A program made the position numbers and the translations under genes. Of a DNA stretch of 64,000 nt, positions 51,013 to 59,700 are shown in pieces; within the stretch, counting starts at the first letter, position 1, and each line of letters opens with the position of its first letter. The DNA is from JBBWZH01 sp035544115 (GTDB taxonomy: Bacteria; Actinomycetota; Actinomycetes; Mycobacteriales; CADCTP01). Location: NCBI GenBank assembly GCA_963714145.1, contig OY970235.1:7936001-8000000 (forward strand), given 5' to 3'. The notes under the pieces are model-generated. The model worked only from the letters and a program-made list of their open reading frames with translations, was not told where the DNA came from and did not search any database.

Positions 51013-51491
51013 AACACCACGGCGGGGGTGACGATCGGGCCGCCCGCACCGACCGGGCGGACGACGAACTGGACGATGCCGGCCGGGATGTCGGTGAACA
51101 CGAACCGACCCTGCTCGTCGGCGACCGTCCGGGTCGGTCCGCCGGTGGTCCGGACCTGCACGCTGTGGGTGCCGGGCGGGGTGAGCCAGCCGTCGATGGT
51201 GAAAGTGGAATCCGGCTGCCGGGCGACGCTGACCAGAACTGTCAGGTGGTCGTTGTGGAACGTGATGGTGCGGCTGCCGTCGTCCGCCCCGCGGGTGGCG
51301 ACGAGGTCCTCGGCCCGGTCCGGCCGGAAGCTGTCCGCGTCCATGTTCTCCAGGCTCAGCGCGAACCCGATGCAGGTGAGCAGGTCGGCCGGCACCGGGT
51401 CGACGGCCGAATAGAGGGTCCGGACCCCGTCCAGGATGGCCAGGTCGGTCTCGTCGATGGGGTCGGACGGTTGCGGGTCGGCCGGCGTCAC
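51009..51491 (-). CDS. Small protein between sigma factor and CHAT protease (candidate sigma regulator or substrate)
   Basis: 160 residues. ATG 51491 overlaps the end of the sigma-factor gene and its own stop overlaps the CHAT start, so three proteins are translated as one unit. Residues about 15-60 are helical with an acidic DPVPADLLTCIGFALSLENM segment, the sort of helix seen in anti-sigma or sigma-associated proteins. Residues about 70-160 are beta-rich (FTIDGWLTPPGTHSVQVRTT, then GRFVFTDIPAGIVQFVVRP), like a carboxypeptidase-regulatory or transthyretin-type sandwich. No membrane segment. A role as sigma-factor partner cut by the CHAT protease is inferred from layout only. Confidence 0.75.
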   Translation of the reverse strand: MTPADPQPSDPIDETDLAILDGVRTLYSAVDPVPADLLTCIGFALSLENMDADSFRPDRAEDLVATRGADDGSRTITFHNDHLTVLVSVARQPDSTFTIDGWLTPPGTHSVQVRTTGGPTRTVADEQGRFVFTDIPAGIVQFVVRPVGAGGPIVTPAVVL

Positions 51492-52042
51492 GGCCTGCTC
51501 CAGCCCGGGTCACCGGCCAGCAGCCGGCGCAGCTCGGCGAGGCACCGCCCCCGGGTCGGGCCGATGCTGCCGCGGGGCATCCCCAGCGCCTCGCTGATCG
51601 CGTTGTAGTCGGGCCGGTGCGCGAAGGCGATCACCCGGATCAGTTCCTGGCAGCGGGCGGAGAGCTGACGGACCGCCGCCCAGAGCACCCGCCCCCGCTC
51701 CTCGTCCAGCACGATGTCCTCGGGCAGCGGCTCCGTGCTCGGCTGCTCGGCCAGCAGTGACAGCACGTCGGGCACCTCGGCCCGCCGCCGCATCCGGGTT
51801 CGCATATGCCAGGCCTCCCTTTTCGTGACGGTGATCAGCCAGCCGATGACCGCCTCCGGAGTCTGGATGGTGTCCAGACTCCGGAGGAACGCCATCCAGG
51901 TCAGCTGGACGGCATCAGCCGCGCTGTCCTGATCCAGGCCCTGGCTGCGCGCAACCTGCCAGAGCAGAGGCGTGGCGTCAGCCACCAGCTTGTCGAGGGC
52001 GTCCCGCTCCCCGGACCGGATGGCGTCGAGCACGTTGCCCAC
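51488..52042 (-). CDS. ECF-type sigma-70 family RNA polymerase sigma factor
   Basis: 184 residues; GTG 52042 follows GGAGA. Region 2 (about 20-90): PLLWQVARSQGLDQDSAADA, VQLTWMAFLRSLDTIQTPEA and VIGWLITVTKREAWHMRTRM. Region 4 (about 115-175): LWAAVRQLSARCQELIRVIA and YNAISEALGMPRGSIGPTRG, the latter being the -35 recognition helix, then RCLAELRRLL. Only two regions are present, as in ECF sigma factors. It is the first gene of the overlapping sigma-small protein-CHAT unit. The subtilisin gene lies 58 bases upstream in the same direction. Confidence 0.93.
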   Translation of the reverse strand: MGNVLDAIRSGERDALDKLVADATPLLWQVARSQGLDQDSAADAVQLTWMAFLRSLDTIQTPEAVIGWLITVTKREAWHMRTRMRRRAEVPDVLSLLAEQPSTEPLPEDIVLDEERGRVLWAAVRQLSARCQELIRVIAFAHRPDYNAISEALGMPRGSIGPTRGRCLAELRRLLAGDPGWSRP

Positions 52043-52100
52043 GAGCGTTCTCCGTCGTGCTCGGCAAACCAGCTGTCTCGCCCGCCATGAATCGTCCCGG

Positions 52101-53693
52101 TCATGACGAGTTGGCCCTGACGTTAGCCATCGCCGCCAGCGCCCGGCTAGTCATTTGCGCCGGTTGGAGCAAATCGAGTGAGGGCTGCTCGACCAATCCG
52201 AGCAGGGCGGTGGCGATCGCCGCGGCGGCGACCGGGGTGGCGAACGACGTGCCGCTCCAGACGGCGAAGCCGGTGCTGAAATCGTCGTCGTCGAGTGCTT
52301 GCCGCCGGTCCAGCGGACGCGGGGCGCCGGTCCGCTCGAGGCCGTTGCCGGCATTTCTGCTGCCTTGCGCGACCGGGTAGGTGCTGGCGATGACGCTGCC
52401 GCTCGCCCAGCAGGTGACCCAGGCCGCCTCGTTGGAGTACAGGGCGATGGAACCGTTCGGGTTGAGTGCTCCGACGGCCAGCAGCGGCAGTGCCGGCGGG
52501 CTCGGATCCAGCGGCAGTTCGATCGACCCGGCGGCCGGATAGAACCGCTCGCTGGTGGCCTCGTTCCCGGCCGCGGCGACGACCAGCACACCCAGCCTGA
52601 GCAGCCTGCGCAGCCGGTCCAGCAGCGGGGTCGCCGCCCGCGGCGACTCGGCGAAGAAGCCGAACGGCAGGCAGAGGATGTCGACGATGGCCGCGGCCGC
52701 GCCGGCCTGCTGCGCGGCGGTGATCTGGTCGATCAGCCGGTCCAGCACGCACAGGACGTCGGCCTCGTAGAGGATTCCATCGCTGTGCATGACCCGGACG
52801 ACCAGCGTGTCAGCGTCCGGCGCGATCTGTGCCACGATGCCCGCGGCGAACGTGCCGTGCCCGGAGTGGCTGTCCAGTTCGCCGATCAGCGGCTGACTCG
52901 ACGCCGGTTGGTCCCACTCGTCCAGCAGCACCCGACTGTTCGGGCTCACGGCCTTCTCCTGCTGGCCCAGCAGCCGGACCAGCTGCTGCAGGCCGCCGTC
53001 GACCCGGACCCGGGAGCCCGCGGGCAGCGGGCCGGACGCCGGTATGCCGAGCCACGGGTTCGGCCCGATACCACTGTCCAGAATCGCGATCACCGGTCGC
53101 CGGCGCAGGTCGGGTCGCCGGGCCGGCGGCGCCAGCAGGAGCTCGATCGGCCGGCGGAACGCGAGATCCGGCGGGCCGTACGAGCTGGCCACCCCGCCGC
53201 CCACCGGGCTGCCGTGCCAGGCGCCGTTGTCCGGGTCGACCGGGACTCCCAGCAGCAGGTGTTCCAGCGAGATCTGGGCCACCAGGTCGGGCGGGAGCTG
53301 GCCGGCGCGGGCGGCCGCGCGCAGGATCTGCAGGGCCCGCCAGGCGTCGATCACGGTGGGCAGCGCACCCCGGCTCGCGGCCCGGAGGATCAGCCGGCCG
53401 ACCGACGCCGCGGTGAATATCGCCGGCACCACCAGCAGGCCCGCCGGGTTCAGCGCCGCGTTGATCGACGCGATCACCCCGGGGTTGCTGGCGACGGCGG
53501 TGGGGATGAGCAGGACGTGGTGCCGGTAGACGGTCGGACCGAGCGGCGGGTCGTCCGGCAGCGCCTCGGCCCGGGTCGGTTCGAGCACCCTGGCGCTGTG
53601 CCGGCGGAGGTCGTCCGGCGGGATCGGTAGGACCGCCGGCGTCGAGCTGCCGCCGCTCGGCGTGGTTCCCGGCACCTGCAGGTAGACGTGCAC
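52101..53693 (-). CDS. Cytoplasmic S8 (subtilisin-like) serine peptidase
   Basis: 530 residues. GTG 53693 follows GGAG by five bases; TTG 53711 is in frame. The catalytic triad is complete: Asp in AILDSGIG (about 205), His in SGHGTFAAGIVAQ (about 280), Ser in WSGTSFATPVAAAA (about 481), plus the oxyanion Asn in VVAAAGNEATS. There is no signal peptide and no I9 propeptide; the first 180 residues form a distinct N-terminal domain (VYRHHVLLIPTAVASNPGV). An intracellular subtilase next to a CHAT protease and a sigma factor suggests a proteolytic signalling or conflict system rather than nutrition. Confidence 0.9.
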   Translation of the reverse strand: MHVYLQVPGTTPSGGSSTPAVLPIPPDDLRRHSARVLEPTRAEALPDDPPLGPTVYRHHVLLIPTAVASNPGVIASINAALNPAGLLVVPAIFTAASVGRLILRAASRGALPTVIDAWRALQILRAAARAGQLPPDLVAQISLEHLLLGVPVDPDNGAWHGSPVGGGVASSYGPPDLAFRRPIELLLAPPARRPDLRRRPVIAILDSGIGPNPWLGIPASGPLPAGSRVRVDGGLQQLVRLLGQQEKAVSPNSRVLLDEWDQPASSQPLIGELDSHSGHGTFAAGIVAQIAPDADTLVVRVMHSDGILYEADVLCVLDRLIDQITAAQQAGAAAAIVDILCLPFGFFAESPRAATPLLDRLRRLLRLGVLVVAAAGNEATSERFYPAAGSIELPLDPSPPALPLLAVGALNPNGSIALYSNEAAWVTCWASGSVIASTYPVAQGSRNAGNGLERTGAPRPLDRRQALDDDDFSTGFAVWSGTSFATPVAAAAIATALLGLVEQPSLDLLQPAQMTSRALAAMANVRANSS

Positions 53694-53831
53694 GTCTGCT
53701 CCGTTTCTCAAGGGCGGTCGCGGTGGCCGACCGGCAGAAGATAGGTGGGCCCGACCCCGGCCCTGGATACCGGTGCGGGCGGCTGCGCGCCGGCGCCCCC
53801 GTCGGCGCCGGCGCGGGTTGGTCCCGGCCGG

Positions 53832-55583
53832 TCAGGCCCGGCGTGGGGTGATGACCCGGGTGTGGATGGCCGCGCCGGTGGTCGCGCTCCTGGCCACGCT
53901 GGTCGCGGTGTGGATCGCGGTCACCTCCAGCCTGCCGTCGGCGACGATGTCCAGGACGCCGAGCACCAGCGGTCCGCCGGTGGGGCCGGCGACCTCGCGC
54001 AGGCTGCAGCAGTCGTCCATGGTCGCCTCACCGGGCAGCAGGACGATCTCGGCGAAGCGCCGGGCCGGCTGCCGGTCCGGTTCGCGGCCGATCACCCGGC
54101 CCTGCCGCACGAGCGTGGCGAACCGCTTCTCGATCCGGATCGGGCAGCTGGTCGGGTTGTAGATCGTGACGGCGGTGGCGTACCGGCCGTCCACGACGGT
54201 GCGGCAGTCGTCGGCGGGGTCGGCCGGGTCCGGACCCTCGACGCCGCAGACCATCTCCACCGAGTGGTGCCAGCGGCAGGCCGGCACGGTCACGGTGACC
54301 GGCTTGCTGGCCACCACGACGCCGTCGGCCACGACGTCGAGGGCGCCGGTGAACACCTGGTCCTTGTCGCCGCAGTCGCGGTCGCCGGTCCACACCACCT
54401 CGAACGGCAGCACGTGCTGGACGTTGCCGGGCAGCGGGCCGTAGCCGCCGGCCGGGGTGATCCCGGTGACGAACCCGGTGATCTGGCCGGTGGGGGCGAG
54501 CGTGACCGAACCGGTCTCGCCGACCGCCGCGGCGATCAGCTTCGCCAGGGTGTCCACGATCGCGCCGGCGTCCACACCGGTGGTGTGCGAGCCGCCGGTG
54601 GCCGCCGCGATCTCGGTCGCCTGGCCCGGGGTGCCGCCGGCGGCGCACGGGTAGTCGATGCCGGCCGGGTTGTCGTCCAGGCCGGCCGGCAACCCGGTGG
54701 TGGTGCTGACCGCGATCACGGTGTGGCCGGCCAGGTCGGTGGTGACGCTGGCCTGGGTGAGATCCGCCGGCAGGCCGGTGAGCGAGGCGCAGACCGGGTC
54801 GTGGCCGGGGGCGTCGCCGAACCAGACGATGATCCGCTTGCTGCCCGGGCGCCACCCGGTGGCCGGGTCGGTCGCGATCCGGTGCAGCGCGTAGAGCTGG
54901 CCCTCCGGGGCGTCGCCGCCCTCGCCGTTGGTCGTCCAGGCGGCCACCGCGGCGAGCGCCGCGGGGACGGTCGACGCGCTGGGCGAGAGCTGGTGCGCGA
55001 AGGCGTACGAGCTGCTGCCGGGCACCGGGAAGTCGCGGTAGTTGCCCACCCCCCAGGCCACGTCCACGCCGGGGAAGCTGCCGATGATCGTGGTGCTGCC
55101 GGCCTTCACCGCGTCGATCACCGGCGCCATGCTGCCGGTCGTGTCGGCCAGCAGGTAGACGTCCGCCTTCGGGTTCGCGCCGGACTTGGGGATCGTGACG
55201 ACGACCGTCTCGTGCTCGGTCGCGCACTTGGGCAGCGTCCAGTTGTTGGAGATCGGGTTGATCCGCACCGGGTCGCGGCGGACGACGACCGGGCCGGTCG
55301 GCGGGTGCACGTCCGGGATGAAGAGCGGCCGGCCGGCGCGTGCCTCCAGTTCGTCCCGGCGGTGCACCGCGGCGGCGGCGTCGACGGCCAGCGCGGCGGT
55401 CCGGTTCCGCTTGCCGCGGATCGCCGCGGTCACCAGCCGGACGGTCTCGCCGGTCGGCATCCGGTCGGACACGTCGGCGACGATCTCGATGTCGGTGCTG
55501 CGCAGTACCTCGGCGAGCGCCGCCCGGACCGCCCCGGTCGGGTCCGGTGCCGCGGCGCCCGGCGTGTTGTCGGTTGAGCTCAT
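53832..55583 (-). CDS. Cytoplasmic von Willebrand factor A domain protein
   Basis: 583 residues. N-terminal region about 1-130 of unknown fold, then a vWA domain with MIDAS motif VYLLADTTGSMAPVIDAV (DxTxS, about 146), a Thr in AAWTTNGEGGDAPEGQLYAL and an Asp in IVWFGDAPGHDPV. A cysteine-rich beta region follows (DRDCGDKDQVFTG, CRWHHSVEMVCGVEG), and the C-terminus has further beta strands. It has no signal peptide or membrane helix despite resembling secreted adhesion proteins. It lies 138 bases upstream of the S8 peptidase in the same direction and likely belongs to that system, perhaps as a scaffold or sensor. Confidence 0.85.
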   Translation of the reverse strand: MSSTDNTPGAAAPDPTGAVRAALAEVLRSTDIEIVADVSDRMPTGETVRLVTAAIRGKRNRTAALAVDAAAAVHRRDELEARAGRPLFIPDVHPPTGPVVVRRDPVRINPISNNWTLPKCATEHETVVVTIPKSGANPKADVYLLADTTGSMAPVIDAVKAGSTTIIGSFPGVDVAWGVGNYRDFPVPGSSSYAFAHQLSPSASTVPAALAAVAAWTTNGEGGDAPEGQLYALHRIATDPATGWRPGSKRIIVWFGDAPGHDPVCASLTGLPADLTQASVTTDLAGHTVIAVSTTTGLPAGLDDNPAGIDYPCAAGGTPGQATEIAAATGGSHTTGVDAGAIVDTLAKLIAAAVGETGSVTLAPTGQITGFVTGITPAGGYGPLPGNVQHVLPFEVVWTGDRDCGDKDQVFTGALDVVADGVVVASKPVTVTVPACRWHHSVEMVCGVEGPDPADPADDCRTVVDGRYATAVTIYNPTSCPIRIEKRFATLVRQGRVIGREPDRQPARRFAEIVLLPGEATMDDCCSLREVAGPTGGPLVLGVLDIVADGRLEVTAIHTATSVARSATTGAAIHTRVITPRRA

Positions 55584-55772
55584 CTGCTTCTCCCTGGCTG
55601 GCGGCGGCTGGCCGCCGCTGTCCTGGCCGGCATCGCCGGCACTGTGACTGACACCAGGCCAGTGGGCCTCCGCGCGCCGCCGGGTACCCGCCGCGCCGGC
55701 TCGGCGGCGGTCTGCCCGATCGGATCGACCTGCCGGGCATCCGCCAGCCCCGCTCCGCCCCGCGCGGTCGGG

Positions 55773-56700
55773 CTAGGCCGGGGCGCGCACCGGCGGGTCG
55801 CCCCCGGCCGGGGGCAGGGCGGTGGCCTGGGCGTTGCCCATGAGGGCGTCGATCTCGTCGCCGGGGTGGTATTCGAAGCGGATCCGGACGCGGCTGTGCG
55901 CGTCCACGCACAGCGGCCGGCGCAGCGGCACGATCAGGTAGCCCATCAGCCAGTCCACGCTGGCCGGCGGGCGCAGCCGGACCGCGAGCAGGTTCTTGGT
56001 GACGATCCGGATCGCGTTCGAGCTGCCCGCCGCGGTCCATCGTGACGGCCAGGTCGGCCGCGCAGGTCGCCGGCAGCGGGTCGGCGTAGAAGAACTGCTG
56101 GAACACCTGCGGGGCGGCGAGCTCGATGGTCCGCGGCTGGATCGAGAACGCGTGCTGGAAGATCGGCACCGGCACCGGGTAGCCGTGGAAGGTGAAGTCC
56201 TGCTGCACCGGCTGGACGGCCTGGACGCACGCCGCCGGCATGAACCGGGGCGCCGGGGGGCCGAACCGCTCCAGGTAGCGTCGCTGGAAGCCGGCGACCA
56301 CGTCGATCTGCCGCTCGCGCAGCTGCCCGACATGCAGCATCTCGCAGATCACCACGTCGACCGGCTCATCCGGGAGGTAGCTGTGGGCGTCCGCGTGCAC
56401 CACCCGGACCCGGTCGCCCACCGCGTCGGCCAGCGCCGCCCGGGCCACCCGGAACACGCCCGGATCCTGCTCCACCGCGGTGACGTACGCGCCTTGCTGC
56501 GCGGCGAAGTAGGACAGCACCCCGGTGCCGGCGCCGAGGTCCAGTACGTGCATCCCGGCGCGGACCACCTCGGTGATCGCCGCCCGGAACGCGGCCATCC
56601 GGTGCTCGTCCAGCAGCATCTGCGCCTGGTATTGCAGCGGGATGAGGTCGGCGGGCGCCGCGGGCCGTCGCCGGTCCGGCCGCGCCTGCCTACCGGACAT
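55773..56700 (-). pseudogene. PRMT-like SAM methyltransferase with one frameshift
   Basis: Start ATG 56700 after AGAGAGGG (ATG 56751 also in frame). The N-terminal two thirds are intact: QMLLDEHRMAAFRAAITEVV, HVLDLGAGTGVLSYFAAQQG (motif I), VTAVEQDPGVF and VVICEMLHVGQLRERQ, which resembles the double-E region of protein arginine methyltransferases. After MDRGG near 56029 the conserved continuation SSNAIRIVTKNLLAVRLRP lies in another frame, consistent with one extra base; it then runs to the stop at 55773 with VRIRFEYHPGDEIDALMGNA as last beta-barrel strands. Real frameshift or sequence error cannot be told apart here. Located 190 bases upstream of the vWA gene. Confidence 0.7.
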
Positions 56701-56784
56701 GCCCGGCCCTCTCTGGCGATCCTTCGCGTTTAGGTCGAACCGGGCGTCCATGCCCCGGGGGATAGCTCACCCCCGTCGGCTCTT

Positions 56785-56801
56785 CGGCCGGCCGCCGGCC
56801 G
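56785..56801 (-). terminator. Short hairpin between DUF6348-like and methyltransferase genes
   Basis: CGGCCGG (56785-56791) pairs with CCGGCCG (56795-56801), between the stop at 56845 and the start at 56700. GAGTTGAG occurs twice just beyond it (56801 and 56817). Confidence 0.35.
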
Positions 56802-56844
56802 AGTTGAGGAGAACCAGAGTTGAGCGACCGGCCGGCGGCCGGGG

Positions 56845-57903
56845 TCAGGCGGCCGGCGCGAGCAGCGCGAAGAGGCGGGAGCCGACGAGGCCGGGTGGCC
56901 CCTCGTACCTGGCCGCGGCGACGATCGCCTGACCGGCCGCCCAGGGCTGGTTGTCGAGCAGGACCTCGGCGGTCATCGGCGTCCGGTCCTGGTGCATCGT
57001 GAACACGCGCAGGCTGTGCACCGCGCGGGACAGCGGCACGCCACCCAGCGCGGCCAGCAGCGCGTCCAGCAGCGGGCCGATCGGCGCCGGCGGGGCGGCC
57101 GAGTAGAGGCCGAGCAGCGGGCCGAGGCAGACGTCGAACGCGCCCCCCGGGTGGCTGAGCCGGTCCCATTCCACCTGGTCGGCGCCGGCCGACCGGTCCA
57201 GCAGGACGGCCAGGATCGGGTGCAGGCTGCCCCGGCCGAACTTCCGGACGGTCTGCCCGAGCGCGTCCTGCCAGGTCTCACCGACGCCGGCGAAGCTCTC
57301 CACGACCCGATCCTTGGCCAGCGCCGGGTGCCGCACGACGAAGTCGACCTGCACCATGAGCTGGCGCCCCGGCGGGTGCGGGAAGACCTGCGCGTCGAAC
57401 TCGAGCGCGCCGACCCGGGAGCCGTCGACGGCGAAGCCGTGCTCCCGCAGCAGGCCGGCGAACGCCTCCCGGACCGACGGCACACCGCCGTCGCCGGTGC
57501 CCATCGGCGGCAGCGGCTGCGGCAAGGTGAGCGGCAGCAGTTCCAGGTCGGCCGCCGCCGAGCCCGCGTTCAGCGCCTCGTTGACCGCGGTCACCTCGGA
57601 GCTGCGCAGGCCGATCCGGCGCACCTCGTCCCGGTTGGCGGTCGCGGCCCGGGCCGTCGCCGCCTGGAAGACCGGATCGCCGGCCAGCGGGCGGGTCACC
57701 TCGCCGTCGACGAAGTCGGCCGAGGCGGTGACCGCGCCCAGCAGCACCCGGCCGAAGGCCACCGGCAGGAAGACCAGCAGCCGCTCGGCCAGCCAGGGCT
57801 CGACCCCCTGCCGGGTCAGCGTGGTGTACACGTCCGCATCGTCGGGCGGGCTCTCGCCCTGGAGGAACGCCGCGATCCCGGCGACAACGGCTGCATCGAA
57901 CAC
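56845..57903 (-). CDS. DUF6348-like protein
   Basis: 352 residues from GTG 57903. The second half (about 155-290) shows LLREHGFAVDGSRVGALEFD, QLMVQVDFVVRHPALAKDRV, VESFAGVGETWQDALGQTV and KFGRGSLHPILAVLLD, which looks like the DUF6348 pattern (SFAGxG followed by a Phe/His block). The N-terminal 120 residues are helical and may be a separate domain. No enzymatic motif is visible. It is the most upstream gene of the CHAT/S8/vWA strand block; TACTGT seven bases before the GTG suggests a leaderless transcript starting here. Confidence 0.65.
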   Translation of the reverse strand: MFDAAVVAGIAAFLQGESPPDDADVYTTLTRQGVEPWLAERLLVFLPVAFGRVLLGAVTASADFVDGEVTRPLAGDPVFQAATARAATANRDEVRRIGLRSSEVTAVNEALNAGSAAADLELLPLTLPQPLPPMGTGDGGVPSVREAFAGLLREHGFAVDGSRVGALEFDAQVFPHPPGRQLMVQVDFVVRHPALAKDRVVESFAGVGETWQDALGQTVRKFGRGSLHPILAVLLDRSAGADQVEWDRLSHPGGAFDVCLGPLLGLYSAAPPAPIGPLLDALLAALGGVPLSRAVHSLRVFTMHQDRTPMTAEVLLDNQPWAAGQAIVAAARYEGPPGLVGSRLFALLAPAA

Positions 57904-57910
57904 GCGCCAG

Positions 57911-57916
57911 ACAGTA
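57911..57916 (-). promoter_or_regulatory. -10 box of a leaderless promoter for the DUF6348-like gene
   Basis: On the minus strand TACTGT is followed by seven bases and the GTG start at 57903. No -35 element at a standard distance is obvious. Confidence 0.4.
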
Positions 57917-58024
57917 CCGACCGGCGCCGCCCGGCTGGGCCAGGCAACGGCGCTCGGCGACCCTGCGGTAGCTGGCCCGGCCGAGCGGAGGGCACGGCCG
58001 GGCGGCGGCCCGGCCGGGGGTGGA

Positions 58025-58067
58025 GGCTCGGCCGGCGGGCGGCTCGGCCGGCGGGCGGCTCGGCCGG
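58025..58067. repeat. 16-bp tandem repeat
   Basis: GGCTCGGCCGGCGGGC occurs at 58025 and 58041 with a partial third copy at 58057, in the gap between the DUF6348-like and HAD genes. Confidence 0.85.
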
Positions 58068-58068
58068 G

Positions 58069-58761
58069 CTAGATCAGGGACAGGACGTGGTCGAGGCCGC
58101 GCGGGCCGGTCTTCGCCGGCCGGGGGAGCAGGAAGACGCACATCCCGGCGGTGACCGCGCCGGAGTCGGTGAGCGGGTTGTCGCCGACCATGAGGGTGCG
58201 CTCCGGGTTCACCTGGAGCTCGTCGCAGGCGGTGAGGAACGACTTGACGGCGGGCTTGCAGACGCCGGTCTCGCAGGACATCACGACGGCGTCCAGGAAC
58301 GGCGAGATGCCCAGCTGGTCCAGTGCCGGGCGCAGATCGAAGCCGGTGTCGCTGAGCACGCCGATCCGCAGGCCCTGGTCGCGGACCGCGCGCAGCACCG
58401 GCAGCGTGTCCGGGAAGGCTTCCCAGGAGTCGGCGCTGACGGTGAGCGCGTACAGCTCGTCGCTCAGCCCGGGCACCAGCCGCTCGGAGCCGGCCGCCCG
58501 GTAGAGCGCGGTCCACACCTCGTGGTGCGTGGTGCTGGACAGGTCGCGGCCCTTGGCCAGCTCCTCGGCGGTGCTGCTGCGATCCAGCACCCGCCGCCAG
58601 ACCTGGCCGACCTCCTCCGGGTCGAGCTCGTCGGCGCCGAGCGTGGCCGCGGCCTTGTGCAGCAGCTTCTCGCCGCTGCCGGCCAGCCGGATCAGCGTGT
58701 CACCGGCGTCGAACAGGACCGCCTCGAACTGGCTCAGACTCACGTCCCCGTCTCTCCTCAT
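58069..58761 (-). CDS. HAD superfamily hydrolase
   Basis: 230 residues. ATG 58761 overlaps the stop of the upstream CDP-alcohol phosphotransferase gene (ATGA); GTG 58743 is an alternative with GGAG upstream. HAD motifs: I VLFDAGDTLIRL (about 16-27, with Asp nucleophile; the second Asp is in DAGDT), II IGVLSDTGFD (Ser/Thr), III the Lys in CKPAVKSF, IV MVGDNPLTDSGAVTAG. A helical cap sits between motifs I and II. It probably dephosphorylates a small phosphorylated metabolite, perhaps the product of the coupled phosphotransferase pathway (for example a phosphatidyl- or glycerol-phosphate-type intermediate). Confidence 0.88.
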   Translation of the reverse strand: MRRDGDVSLSQFEAVLFDAGDTLIRLAGSGEKLLHKAAATLGADELDPEEVGQVWRRVLDRSSTAEELAKGRDLSSTTHHEVWTALYRAAGSERLVPGLSDELYALTVSADSWEAFPDTLPVLRAVRDQGLRIGVLSDTGFDLRPALDQLGISPFLDAVVMSCETGVCKPAVKSFLTACDELQVNPERTLMVGDNPLTDSGAVTAGMCVFLLPRPAKTGPRGLDHVLSLI

Positions 58762-59621
58762 ACTCCGGCGCCAAACTCCACGAACAGGCCCTGACCAGGG
58801 TCGTACCGGCGGCCGGGAAGCGCCGCGGTCCGGGTCGCCGGCGAGCGGCGCCCGCCGCCGTTTGGGCGGTTCCGGACGACCGTGTGCGCCGCCACCGCCG
58901 GGCGGTGGTTGACGACCGTGGACACCGCCGCGACCGGGCGGTGGTACCAGAGCCAGCCCACGTCCCGGCCGAACGACTCGACCAGCAGGGCCAGTGCCAC
59001 CGCCACCACCCCGATCGACAGCGGCCCGGGCAGCACGCCCGCCGCCGCGACCACCAGCGTGACTCCCTGCGTAGCCGCGACCACCTTCCGCCAGAAGCGC
59101 GCCGGCAACGACCCGCGCATCCAGGGCAGTACCCAGGCGGCGGCGACGTACGCATACCGCATCGCACCGATCGCGAGCACCCACCCACCCAGCGCGCGCG
59201 TGGCGTAACCGCTGAGCACCAGGATGAGGAAGGCGTCCACCTCCATGTCGAAGCGGGCGCCGAACGCGGAGACGGTGTTGGTGCGCCGGGCGACCTTGCC
59301 GTCCACCCCGTCCAGCAGCAGGGCCACGGCGCCGAGGGCGACCAGGACGGCCACCGGCACCGGCCGCCAGAACGAGTCGACCGTGAGTGCCGTCACACCG
59401 CCGGCGAGCGTCGCCCGGGTGAGCGTGACCCGGTTGGCCGGCCCGAGCGTGGTCTTGCCCGATCGGTGCAGGCCCCAGGTGACCGCCGCGCACAGGGCCA
59501 GGCCGTACGCGATGCCGGCCAGCCAGCCCGCAGCACCGAGCCCGACGACCCGCGCTAGGGCCGTGAGCAGGACAATCTGGCCTGCCAGCCCGATCATCGG
59601 GCCACTTCCAACCGTGCGCAC
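58758..59621 (-). CDS. CDP-alcohol phosphatidyltransferase family membrane enzyme
   Basis: 287 residues from GTG 59621, four bases after GGAGG. Signature D-x2-D-G-x2-A-R-x8-G-x3-D-x3-D is present in LLLDGVDGKVARRTNT followed by VSAFGARFDMEVD (about 105-133), though the first aspartates are spaced slightly tightly. About six membrane segments (IGLAGQIVLLTALARVVGLG, AAVTWGLHRSG region, VAVLVALGAVALLLDG, VTLVVAAAGVLPGPLSIGVV). The family joins a CDP-activated alcohol to another alcohol in phospholipid or inositol-phosphate synthesis. It is divergent from the zinc dehydrogenase and coupled to the HAD phosphatase. Confidence 0.88.
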   Translation of the reverse strand: MRTVGSGPMIGLAGQIVLLTALARVVGLGAAGWLAGIAYGLALCAAVTWGLHRSGKTTLGPANRVTLTRATLAGGVTALTVDSFWRPVPVAVLVALGAVALLLDGVDGKVARRTNTVSAFGARFDMEVDAFLILVLSGYATRALGGWVLAIGAMRYAYVAAAWVLPWMRGSLPARFWRKVVAATQGVTLVVAAAGVLPGPLSIGVVAVALALLVESFGRDVGWLWYHRPVAAVSTVVNHRPAVAAHTVVRNRPNGGGRRSPATRTAALPGRRYDPGQGLFVEFGAGV

Positions 59622-59700
59622 CGTGCCTCCGTGGACTATGGGGGTCCGTGGTCGGGTAACACGGGCCGGGCGCCGGTTCGGTTCAGAGGGGGGGACGTCG

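Noticed and set aside
58025..58067. 16-bp tandem repeat as an origin iteron or attachment site
   Set aside because: Only two and a half copies, GC-rich like the other simple repeats, no replication or recombination gene near.
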